Assembly (NCBI GenBank): GCA_024275695.1
Contig: JAJRYP010000057.1
Coordinates: 1 to 19,905 of the forward strand
Source of the DNA: Patescibacteria group bacterium
GTDB taxonomy: Bacteria > Patescibacteriota > Gracilibacteria > UBA1369 > PNNO01
Reading direction: 5' to 3'
DNA length: 19,905 nucleotides
Of the stretch, positions 7,757-13,661 are shown one piece after another (positions within the stretch are counted from its first letter, which is position 1; every line of letters begins with the position of its first letter). The position numbers and the translations under genes were made by a program. The notes beneath the pieces are model-generated. The model searched no databases. It saw only the letters and a program-made list of their open reading frames with translations, and was not told the origin of the DNA.

Positions 7757-8435
7757 ACATTTTGTTAACTTTAGAGCTGAAAAAGACGAAAGTTGTAGAT
7801 TTACTATGCTTCTCCAAAAGCTTTATACCTTCGATAATCTCGTTTTTTGATTGATCAAAACAAGTGTGATCAATTGCAATAATCGATTTTGGACGAAGAA
7901 GACAATAAGCGATTTGGATCAAAATAATTTCAGTAATAGAAAGATTGGCTGTTGTTATCCGCCTGCCGAGCATGTCTTTATGATCAAATATAAAATCAAA
8001 AATCTTGTATGGTTTAAGCTCTTTGTAAACCGCATCTATATCGTACCTTGATATTTGAGACTTACTTTCACCAAGCAAATATTCACCGAGCGTAATATCA
8101 AAAGTCGGATTGGCCTTGATAAAATAATTTTCGCTTTTATAAAAGCACCATTTTTTCGAAGGTACTCGATAACGATCCAAAGTTACATTAAGACTGTCGA
8201 TACATTTTTGACCGGTAACAACACGTGCAAGGGTTGTTTTTCCGTAACTGTTGTCGGAATAAACCAGAATTCGATCTCCTTTATTAAAGCCTAAATTAAA
8301 ATTCTTTATATATGCGCCTTTATTTGAAAGTTTTGTTTTCTTGCCACTAAATCTCAATGTCACCCATGCGGGCGGCTTTTGAATATCTCTTTCCGGATCG
8401 GTTTTGAATGTTGGAACAGATAATCGCAGGCCCAA
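7704..8435 (-). CDS. ABC ATPase domain with degenerate motifs, C-terminal part of a split ABC exporter
   Basis: An open frame of 243 residues with the order of an ABC nucleotide-binding domain but altered motifs. Walker A is SDNSYGKTTL, where the first two Gly are Ser and Lys/Thr are kept. The signature is LSITE in place of LSGGQ. Walker B is IIAIDHTC, with His at the catalytic Glu position. The H-loop position reads FFSSK with no His. ATP hydrolysis is therefore doubtful. There is no ATG near the start; the nearest candidate is TTG at 8433-8435. It is in the same frame as the membrane domain at 8472-9452, with only a TAG and 12 sense codons between them, which read as a normal ABC linker. 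I interpret it as the C-terminal half of one gene of about 583 codons, interrupted by a nonsense codon. Confidence 0.75.
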   Translation of the reverse strand: MGLRLSVPTFKTDPERDIQKPPAWVTLRFSGKKTKLSNKGAYIKNFNLGFNKGDRILVYSDNSYGKTTLARVVTGQKCIDSLNVTLDRYRVPSKKWCFYKSENYFIKANPTFDITLGEYLLGESKSQISRYDIDAVYKELKPYKIFDFIFDHKDMLGRRITTANLSITEIILIQIAYCLLRPKSIIAIDHTCFDQSKNEIIEGIKLLEKHSKSTTFVFFSSKVNKMFDYAKIYNLDKTEFKQV

Positions 8436-8471
8436 ACGGAATGCTTCTGAAAATATCCCAACACGCGAATA

Positions 8472-9425
8472 CTAAAATAAAACTTTCCCGAAAAATCCTA
8501 AAATTAAACCTGTTGAAGCAACGTTACTAATTGAATCAAACTCAACAAACGGCCAATAAAGCTGTACAAAATAAAGCAAAACTCCGAATAGTAACATCAA
8601 TCCGTATAGCAAACGATTACTATATTGGACCCAAAGTTGCCGCCGTATCCTAAAGAAAGTATCCAGTTGGATGTAATTATCAAATTCACGTACTTTTTCT
8701 TCTTCCCGCGCTTGCGTTTTAAGAACATCAAAATTCAACAAACTATCGGCAAGATGTGAAACAATGCGACTGTTAAAAGTCTGCTCACGAGTTACGTAAT
8801 ATCGTCCGATATAATCCATCACTACATAAACAATTAAAACTACAGGCAGGGAAACCCATAGAACAACAAACAATTTTGGATTGAAAAGAAAAGCAAAAAG
8901 AATAATCGCAATATATAGAAGCGTTGCCTGAATAACTTGATAAAAAACATTATCAAGCCCCATCCTTAAAAGCTGAACGTGATATAGAAGTTTTGTCATA
9001 AGCTTTTTGCAGTCGAATTTTCTGTTAAACGCAGCCGAATGTTTAACGAAATATGTGTACCATGCTTCTCTTATTTCATTAATGAGAGTTAATGAAAATT
9101 TCTGAGCAATATAAATTCTGTAATAGCTGTTAATCATATATAAAACTATAAGGACAATGAGCGAAATTCCCACAATCATAAAGGTTTTATAGTTCATCAA
9201 AGCAAAACTCTTTTCAAGATAGAAATGACTGATTGTCGGTAACGACAAGCCAAGAAACGTTTCCACAATTATTAAAGATACAATCCACCAAATGATCTTT
9301 TTATGTGTTTTCACAAAACTTTTAAGAAAATCTTTTTGAATTCGATCCAGTTTTGAATAAGTAAGTTCACTTCGAATTTTATTCGATTCAGTGATTATCT
9401 GCTTTTTAGACATTTTGTAGCGCAT
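8472..9425 (-). CDS. ABC exporter transmembrane domain, N-terminal part of a split ABC exporter
   Basis: A membrane protein with about six hydrophobic helices and the long cytoplasmic loops of type I ABC exporters. It includes TLINEIREAWYTYFVKHS (intracellular loop 1, near the ATPase) and HLADSLLNFDVLKTQAREEE, the usual block before TM5. It ends in TGLILGFFGKVLF at TAG (8472-8474). In a complete half-transporter the ATPase domain would follow here, and it does, in the same frame, past the stop. Possible starts are GTG at 9452, ATG at 9425 and ATG at 9413; I give the ATG at 9425, preceding RYKMSKKQ. It is divergent from the RT locus. The substrate is unknown. The pair is probably a pseudogene or a readthrough product. 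Confidence 0.78.
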   Translation of the reverse strand: MRYKMSKKQIITESNKIRSELTYSKLDRIQKDFLKSFVKTHKKIIWWIVSLIIVETFLGLSLPTISHFYLEKSFALMNYKTFMIVGISLIVLIVLYMINSYYRIYIAQKFSLTLINEIREAWYTYFVKHSAAFNRKFDCKKLMTKLLYHVQLLRMGLDNVFYQVIQATLLYIAIILFAFLFNPKLFVVLWVSLPVVLIVYVVMDYIGRYYVTREQTFNSRIVSHLADSLLNFDVLKTQAREEEKVREFDNYIQLDTFFRIRRQLWVQYSNRLLYGLMLLFGVLLYFVQLYWPFVEFDSISNVASTGLILGFFGKVLF

Positions 9426-9431
9426 ATAATT

Positions 9432-9460
9432 ATTATTACTTATTGTTTTCACTTAGACAA
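9432..9460 (-). promoter_or_regulatory. Possible promoter of the ABC gene
   Basis: On the minus strand, TTGTCT (9460-9455), a 17-bp spacer and AATAAT (9437-9432). It would start transcription near 9425, giving an almost leaderless message. The -35 is imperfect, so confidence is low. Confidence 0.3.
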
Positions 9461-9475
9461 ATGTTGAAAAAAGGA

Positions 9476-9492
9476 GTTGTAGACTTCACAAC
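9476..9492. repeat. Inverted repeat between the divergent ABC and RT promoters
   Basis: GTTGT (9476-9480) and ACAAC (9488-9492) are exact reverse complements with a 7-nt gap. They overlap the -35 region of the RT promoter and lie just upstream of the ABC promoter. This is a possible operator for a dimeric regulator, but the arms are short and chance is a real alternative. Confidence 0.25.
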
Positions 9493-9507
9493 CTTTTATG
9501 GTATAAT
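9477..9507 (+). promoter_or_regulatory. Promoter of the RT leader RNA
   Basis: A perfect TATAAT (9502-9507) has TTGTAG (9477-9482) 19 bp upstream as the best -35. The spacing is long, so activation or a weak -35 is possible. The start would fall near 9514, which places about 348 nt of untranslated, structured leader before the RT start codon at 9862. Confidence 0.5.
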
Positions 9508-9513
9508 ATTATA

Positions 9514-9861
9514 ATACAGTAAATGTTCTTTGAAATACCGCTACAATTATTTCCGTATATTTTATATTTATACGGTTGCACCTACAGCTTTATGGCAATA
9601 ATTAAATATTATTCCGACAGGTGCCGGAAATTATTGTTGTAAAGTATGATGCCTACTTGATATCCTTCGCTCTATTCTCCTTGGATCGTCTGACTCTCTT
9701 TGACTCCTTTCTCGGACTCTCGTCCCAGATCAGACTCACAGATCCTCACACTTTCCAAGTCCTTTCGACCGAACTTTATCTTTCAGCATCTCACGAACAA
9801 CTCGTCACTATAGATATGAGTTGTATTGTAGTGGTATTTTAGAGCACATTTAAGATTTTTA
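9514..9861 (+). ncRNA. Candidate structured ncRNA/leader upstream of the reverse transcriptase
   Basis: This gene-free stretch is packed with nested inverted repeats. The first module is a multibranch fold. CTACAATTATTTCCG (9541-9555) pairs with CGGAAATTATTGTTG (9625-9639) with two mismatches. Inside are CCGTATA/TATACGG (9553-9559/9569-9575, competing for CCG), GCACCT/AGGTGC (9578-9583/9619-9624) and AATAAT/ATTATT flanked by GG/CC (9594-9615). The second module is GGATC-GTCTGA (9683-9693) pairing with TCAGAC (9730-9735) and GATCC (9741-9745), enclosing GGAC-TCTC-GTCC (9714-9725). The third is ACAACTCGT/ATGAGTTGT (9797-9805/9816-9824). About 68% of 9661-9800 is pyrimidine, unlike the flanking genes. 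A 73-codon frame at 9621-9842 looks like no known protein. By analogy to retrons and DRT systems, this could be the RT's template or partner RNA. That function is inference. Confidence 0.55.
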
Positions 9862-11112
9862 ATGCCAAAAACAAAAATAAAATCAATGTATGCGGACATT
9901 ATCTCTTGGGATAATATCTGCAATGCTTATCTTGATCTTTATTACTCTTTCACAGAGAAAAACAAAGGTTTTTCGTATCAGGCGGTTGATGGACAAACAC
10001 TTTATGAGATTGAAGCAGATGTCGAGGACATTCTTAAAGAAGTACAAAAAGAACTAATAGAGATGTCTCCTCTACATCCTGCAAAATTCGTTGAAATCCC
10101 CAAAAAAGGTGGTGGAACACGTGGGATTTACATGTTACCCGTGAAAGAACGAATAAAATGCCAGGCTATTTTTCGTATAATAGAGCCATATTTTGAAAAA
10201 AGATATTCCGACTACTTATATTCATTTCGTTCCACAAAACCAAGTTACTATGCTTCTCGTGCCGTACGACGTTTCTATTTGCGAAATTTCGATAAGAAGG
10301 AGATGTATGTTCTGAAAATGGACTTTCATAAATATTCTGACTTTCACAATCATGAATATCTTCTAAAAGTTTTACAAAAGAGCGGACTTGAAAAGCCCGT
10401 AATCGAACTTATTAAGCTTTTTATAAGACAACCTTTTATAAAAAAAGGCACAATAATGTCACTTTGCACCGGCACAATGCAAGGAATGAATCTTTGCCCC
10501 TTGTTTAATAATATTTATGTTGGCGATATGGACGAATATCTCGGTAAGAATGCTCATTTTTACAGACGTGTGGGTGATGATTTCATTATGTTTGACAAGA
10601 ATAAAGACAAACTCCTTAAAATAAAGGCATATGTTGAAAATAAGGCCGAGGAAGCAAAATTGATAATAAATGATGATAAAACGATTTTAGGACCTTTAAA
10701 GGCTGATTTTGACTTCCTGGGGCTTCAATATCATGATGGGATTGTGAGTTTTCCTCAAAAAAGCCTTAAAAACATACTTGACACATGGAAAAAACGGCTT
10801 CGTTATAATGAAAAATTACCTCTTAAAGGGAAAATGGCAAAATTGAAGCGCTTCTTAACAAATGACAAGCGTTTGAATCGTAAAGATAATCGTGAACATT
10901 TCATGCATTATGTAAGATCATACAACCTGGTTACAGATACAACTCAGGTTCAAGAGGTTTCCAAACGACTGTTTCATCTGCTTACCAAGTTTTTCACGGG
11001 AGGGGTAACATACAAAAACATGGCCAGAACAAAGAAAATACTCAAGGAGAGTCGCTTTCCGACATTTACCAAACTTCATTATCTATATACTCACGGGAAA
11101 TCTACTCGTTAA
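9862..11112 (+). CDS. Stand-alone reverse transcriptase with atypical VGDD active site
   Basis: RNA-templated DNA polymerase of 416 residues. RT blocks are in order: FVEIPKKGGGTRGIYMLPVKERIKCQAIF (76-104, fingers), LEPYFE-like IEPYFEKRYSDYLYSFRSTKPS (107-128), motif A LKMDFHKYSDFHNHEYL (catalytic Asp154), motif B TGTMQGMNLCPLFNNIYVGDMD (203-224), motif C FYRRVGDDFIMF (Asp239, Asp240), then LIINDDKT and FDFLGLQY (blocks 6-7). A basic thumb region of about 120 residues follows. All three catalytic Asp are present, so it is probably active. Unusual points are Gly before the DD where Ala, Val or Met in YxDD is usual, CP in place of SP or SQ in motif B, and Ser in FFD of motif A. No maturase zinc finger, endonuclease or protease domain is present. 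The ATG at 9862 follows a roughly 350-nt structured leader. The stop abuts the convergent gene at 11113. I cannot place it in a named class. Confidence 0.9.
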   Translation: MPKTKIKSMYADIISWDNICNAYLDLYYSFTEKNKGFSYQAVDGQTLYEIEADVEDILKEVQKELIEMSPLHPAKFVEIPKKGGGTRGIYMLPVKERIKCQAIFRIIEPYFEKRYSDYLYSFRSTKPSYYASRAVRRFYLRNFDKKEMYVLKMDFHKYSDFHNHEYLLKVLQKSGLEKPVIELIKLFIRQPFIKKGTIMSLCTGTMQGMNLCPLFNNIYVGDMDEYLGKNAHFYRRVGDDFIMFDKNKDKLLKIKAYVENKAEEAKLIINDDKTILGPLKADFDFLGLQYHDGIVSFPQKSLKNILDTWKKRLRYNEKLPLKGKMAKLKRFLTNDKRLNRKDNREHFMHYVRSYNLVTDTTQVQEVSKRLFHLLTKFFTGGVTYKNMARTKKILKESRFPTFTKLHYLYTHGKSTR

Positions 11113-11598
11113 CTATTTTAATTTCAATTTACTATCGTCAGGTTGTATTAATTCAATACTTCTATTTGCGATTTCGGTAGAGAATCCTGCAAAATCAGAT
11201 GTTTTTTGATATGCGGGGATTGAAACTTCAATTGCTTCGATTACCTTATCGGTATCTATATCTTGCATTACTGAAAGTGCTTCAATTGTTTCCTTCGCAA
11301 CACCGGCCCCGATAAGCTTTTCTGAAATCATCAAATCAAAATCCTGTTTGAGCATATCTAGCTCCTTCCCATAATCAAGACCTTTTTCTATATTTGTCTT
11401 GAACAAATCGATTCTGGAAAAGAAATCCAATTGTTTTGGCGGAAGCGGATTTGTATCCTGGACCTCTTTACCACCTCTAATATTCCCTTGGAAATAATTG
11501 CTCTGAAGTATTACTCCGGCAACAGAAGCAATCACTACTATAGCGATTACCAAGGCAAGTAATTTGCCAATTTCAAATTTCACGACTTTTGTTTCCAT
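11113..11598 (-). CDS. Small membrane-anchored protein (METK family, copy 2)
   Basis: A 161-residue protein I do not recognise. Residues 1-33 (METKVVKFEIGKLLALVIAI and onward) form a short basic start and one membrane span, ending QSNYFQGN. About 120 residues of mostly helical, charged sequence follow (for example EKGLDYGKELDMLKQDFDLM), with no Cys and no known motif. The first 40 residues closely match the 108-residue protein at 4995-5321, including METK, EIGK, the hydrophobic pattern and QS-YF-G. The C-terminal parts differ. The tail probably lies outside the membrane. It has its own good promoter (11635-11662) and a short leader, TAACCAAAAACAAAC, lacking a Shine-Dalgarno sequence. Its TAG stop touches the RT stop on the other strand with no base between them, so the two transcripts must overlap or end inside each other. 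Confidence 0.72.
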   Translation of the reverse strand: METKVVKFEIGKLLALVIAIVVIASVAGVILQSNYFQGNIRGGKEVQDTNPLPPKQLDFFSRIDLFKTNIEKGLDYGKELDMLKQDFDLMISEKLIGAGVAKETIEALSVMQDIDTDKVIEAIEVSIPAYQKTSDFAGFSTEIANRSIELIQPDDSKLKLK

Positions 11599-11634
11599 GT
11601 TTGTTTTTGGTTAGATGGTATAAAAGCCATGTAT

Positions 11635-11662
11635 ATTATACCACATTCTTTACTTATTGCAA
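11635..11662 (-). promoter_or_regulatory. Promoter of the 161-residue membrane-anchored protein
   Basis: On the minus strand, TTGCAA (11662-11657), a 16-bp spacer and TATAAT (11640-11635). The leader before the ATG at 11598 would be about 30 nt. The -35 matches those of folD and the S-layer-type gene. Confidence 0.65.
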
Positions 11663-11707
11663 ACGACTTGGTATTCAAAAACCGCTACATCATCCAACCT
11701 TGAAGCA

Positions 11708-12574
11708 TTAAACCTTTTTAAGCGGATAACTACCAAAGACCTTTAATAAAGCCACTTTAGTTTTTACTTTCTTAAGTATTTTTTTCACATTTGAATCATT
11801 CAAACTTCCCTCAAAATCAAGAAAGAAGATGTAATCCCCCCATTTTGGAAGTGTTGGACGCGATTCAATTTTTGTCATATTAATTTTTGCGTCGTTGAAT
11901 TCTTTAAAAACCGAAAAAAGAGTCCCGGGACTATCTTTTTGAAAATGAAAAGCTATAGATGTCCGCATATTTTTGCCTTTGACATCAATTTTAGGTTCTT
12001 TTGACAGCACCGCAAACAATGTCCGATTCTTCTTTTGATCCTCTATGTTTTGATCCAAAATCTTTAAATCGTAATCTTTCGCGGCTTTAACTGAACAAAT
12101 AACCGCTCTATGAAGATTTCTCGCACTTATAACCTTTTTTATGGCAGCCACACTCGATTGAAAAGAAATCCTCTGAGCTTCGGGATAATTTTTACGTAAA
12201 TATGCCCGGCACTGATTAAGAGCTTGCTGGTGGGAAATAATTTTATCAATTTTAGACTTTTTAGTCCCTTTTTTTACCGCCAGGCAGTGATGGACCGGCA
12301 AAGAAAACTGTAGAATAATAGAAAAAGCGGATTTGAACAAAGAATCAAAGGTCTCACGAACCGTTCCGTATATATTATTTTCGATCGGAACAACTGCCTT
12401 ATCAATTTTTCCCTTTTTCAAAGCGTTAAAAACCTCCCAAATCGAACTGTAAAGCTTTTTCCGGGCTTTATGTTTTAATTCTTTTTGTATATACCAATCG
12501 CAAGCAAGATCGCTAAAGGTTTTTTGCGGACCTAAAGCACCTACGAGAACTTCAGTACTTTTCTTATTTGGCAA
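11708..12574 (-). CDS. pheA: Prephenate dehydratase (PDT plus ACT domains)
   Basis: Converts prephenate to phenylpyruvate in phenylalanine synthesis. The catalytic domain shows GALGPQKTFSDLA, AVVPIENNIYGTVRETFDSL and SHQQALNQC. The C-terminal ACT domain, where Phe binds for feedback control, shows RTSIAFHF, SPGTLFSVF and INMTKIESRP. One key spot differs: the family's NxTRF motif reads NRTLF, with Leu for the Arg that contributes to catalysis, so activity may be altered. An ATG at 12655 is in frame, but its extra N-terminus would overlap 92 nt of the YtxH gene and is Lys-rich out-of-frame sequence. I prefer the TTG at 12574, which overlaps the YtxH stop by 11 nt, suggests translational coupling and gives 288 residues, a normal length. 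No chorismate mutase domain is present. Confidence 0.88.
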   Translation of the reverse strand: MPNKKSTEVLVGALGPQKTFSDLACDWYIQKELKHKARKKLYSSIWEVFNALKKGKIDKAVVPIENNIYGTVRETFDSLFKSAFSIILQFSLPVHHCLAVKKGTKKSKIDKIISHQQALNQCRAYLRKNYPEAQRISFQSSVAAIKKVISARNLHRAVICSVKAAKDYDLKILDQNIEDQKKNRTLFAVLSKEPKIDVKGKNMRTSIAFHFQKDSPGTLFSVFKEFNDAKINMTKIESRPTLPKWGDYIFFLDFEGSLNDSNVKKILKKVKTKVALLKVFGSYPLKKV

Positions 12575-12989
12575 TCTTTTTTCTGGTAAATTTTTTAACT
12601 TTTCGCACGGCCGATTTAGCTTTTCCAGTAGCCTTTCTTTTAGCTTTTTGGGCAACTTTCGATGCAGTTGTCGTTGCGCGCTTTCTTACTGTTCGAGCCC
12701 GCTTTTTCATTTCTTTTTTACCTTGTTCAGCCAAATCCGTAGCTTTTTCGCGTGCCTGACTTATTTTTTCCTGAACTTCTTCGGATTCATATACCGTACG
12801 AGCAGTATCGGCAATTTCACGTCCCATACCCACAAAACCTTCTTTCACGGAATCAATACCAATTCCACCTTCTTCGCGTTCACGTTTAATGGCATCTCTA
12901 AGTTTTTTTCCTTTTTTAGGCGCAAAAAGAATACCTAAAGCAGTACCTGCAAGTAAGCCCCAAAAGAGACCAAAGCCGCGTTTACTCAT
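12564..12989 (-). CDS. YtxH-domain protein with histone-H1-like basic tail
   Basis: 141 residues. The N-terminus is a YtxH/gas-vesicle-type domain: one short Gly-rich hydrophobic span then GILFAPKKGKKLRDAIKRE. A helical amphipathic middle (about 45-90) is followed by a tail from about residue 90 made almost only of Lys, Arg, Ala, Thr and Val (such as KAKRKATGKAKSAVRKVKKF). The tail resembles bacterial histone-H1-like proteins (AlgP/Hc1 type) and would bind nucleic acid or an anionic polymer. A membrane anchor joined to a DNA-binding-like tail could tether the nucleoid or a wall polymer; this is inference. It has its own promoter (13015-13042) and precedes pheA, whose probable start overlaps its stop. 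Two further YtxH genes follow upstream. Confidence 0.8.
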   Translation of the reverse strand: MSKRGFGLFWGLLAGTALGILFAPKKGKKLRDAIKREREEGGIGIDSVKEGFVGMGREIADTARTVYESEEVQEKISQAREKATDLAEQGKKEMKKRARTVRKRATTTASKVAQKAKRKATGKAKSAVRKVKKFTRKKIAK

Positions 12990-13014
12990 AATAAAAAAGT
13001 TAGTATCAAATATT

Positions 13015-13042
13015 ATTATAAGCTCTTTATAATAATACGCAA
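13015..13042 (-). promoter_or_regulatory. Promoter of the YtxH/H1-like gene and probably pheA
   Basis: On the minus strand, TTGCGT (13042-13037), a 16-bp spacer and TATAAT (13020-13015). The leader would be about 20 nt before the ATG at 12989 and shows no Shine-Dalgarno sequence. Confidence 0.55.
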
Positions 13043-13066
13043 GTTTAAAGAGAATGAATTGCGAAA

Positions 13067-13315
13067 TTATTTTGAATTGAATCTATTCTTGATTTTCCGA
13101 ATAGCCGGACGTAATTTATCCCTTACGCTCAATATTTTCTCTTCGGCATTATGCAATTTTGTCCGACATTCCTCAGAAGTACAATAATCTCTAATATCTT
13201 TCCCTTTTTTTGGTGTATAAAGAAGACCTAAAAGCACCCCCGTAACAAGTCCGATTCCAAGCTTAATCCTTCGAAAAAACTTACATCCACCCTTTTTAGG
13301 CTTATTTTTTTGCAT
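13067..13315 (-). CDS. Small YtxH-domain protein
   Basis: 82 residues from the ATG at 13315 (MQKNKPKKGG). It has a basic, Cys-containing N-terminus, one Gly/Leu-rich membrane span, then GLLYTPKKGKDIRDYC, the YtxH signature. A charged helical tail with a second Cys follows (CTSEEC). The frame is open further upstream, but the added residues look unlike the family. The ATG at 13315 overlaps the end of the preceding YtxH gene by 14 nt (TATGCAAAAAAATAA), which points to translational coupling. The function of YtxH proteins is not well established; some are linked to general stress. It is one of three such genes in a row. Confidence 0.75.
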   Translation of the reverse strand: MQKNKPKKGGCKFFRRIKLGIGLVTGVLLGLLYTPKKGKDIRDYCTSEECRTKLHNAEEKILSVRDKLRPAIRKIKNRFNSK

Positions 13316-13583
13316 AATTACGAATATTAGTAATAGTAAATGGATTCCTTTCGCTCTTTTCAGTATTTGCTCTTCCAGTAATTCTCGCAATCTCGGCAAA
13401 CAATGAAAAAAAGCTTTGTTTTAACGGGGTTAGTACATCTTCTCCCGACTCATGGGCTTTCTGAATCTTTTCACGAATCATTGCCCCTTTTTGCGGTGCG
13501 AAAACAAGAGCAAATATCGCACCAATAATGAGACCTGTTACAAGTCCGTGATGACCGTGTGAATGATTTTGTTTGTTAAACAT
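13302..13583 (-). CDS. Small YtxH-domain protein with His-rich N-terminus
   Basis: 93 residues. A His-rich start (MFNKQNHSHGHHG) that could bind metal precedes a Gly-containing membrane span (LVTGLIIGAIFALVFAPQKG) and the YtxH motif APQKGAMIREKI. The tail is short and amphipathic. It is the first of three same-direction YtxH genes and its stop overlaps the next start. It follows directly after the strong terminator of the S-layer-type gene. A TATACT box at 13601-13606 is a plausible -10, but no good -35 is seen because that position falls in the terminator stem. Leader: ACTAATAAAACAAAAAATCT, no Shine-Dalgarno sequence. Confidence 0.75.
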   Translation of the reverse strand: MFNKQNHSHGHHGLVTGLIIGAIFALVFAPQKGAMIREKIQKAHESGEDVLTPLKQSFFSLFAEIARITGRANTEKSERNPFTITNIRNYAKK

Positions 13584-13615
13584 AGATTTTTTGTTTTATT
13601 AGTATATTTTACCAT

Positions 13616-13643
13616 CAAAAAGAGCCCCTGATCAAGGGGCTCT
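13616..13643 (-). terminator. Strong intrinsic terminator of the S-layer-type gene
   Basis: On the minus strand, AGAGCCCCT (13643-13635), a 5-nt loop, AGGGGCTCT (13629-13621), then TTTTT. It is a 9-bp perfect GC-rich stem with a U-tract, 18 bp past the stop of the gene at 13662-16280. Confidence 0.9.
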
Positions 13644-13661
13644 AAACAAGAATATGTTTTT

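Noticed and set aside
6527..9452. Alternative genetic code (stop reassignment)
   Set aside because: The two interrupting codons are different (TAG and TAA), and both are used as normal stops by intact genes here. UGA-to-Gly recoding, known in some CPR lineages, is not supported.
9621..9842. 73-codon plus-strand frame upstream of the RT gene
   Set aside because: The predicted peptide resembles no protein I know, begins inside a strong RNA stem, has no leader of its own, and its composition simply mirrors the pyrimidine-rich DNA. I treat the stretch as RNA, not coding.
9514..11112. Diversity-generating retroelement (template repeat plus variable repeat)
   Set aside because: I searched by eye for a second copy of the leader, allowing A-substitutions, in the nearby genes and found none. 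The RT lacks the DGR SQ motif, and no C-type-lectin target gene is present. A distant target cannot be excluded.
9514..11112. Group II intron
   Set aside because: No GTGYG 5' end, no domain V hairpin after the gene, no maturase zinc-finger or endonuclease domain, and the RT stop directly abuts the next gene.
11488..11508. NYFQG after the membrane span as a designed protease site or tag
   Set aside because: It resembles part of a TEV protease site only by coincidence. The flanking residues do not fit, and the same position varies (YFKG, LFQG) in the related proteins.
12575..12655. N-terminal extension of pheA from the ATG at 12655
   Set aside because: It would overlap the Lys/Arg-rich end of the YtxH gene by 92 nt, and its sequence is just that region read in another frame. 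The TTG at 12574 gives the family's usual length.
13316..13399. N-terminal extension of the middle YtxH gene
   Set aside because: The upstream residues are an out-of-frame reading of the previous gene. The ATG at 13315 gives a typical YtxH start with a short coupled overlap.
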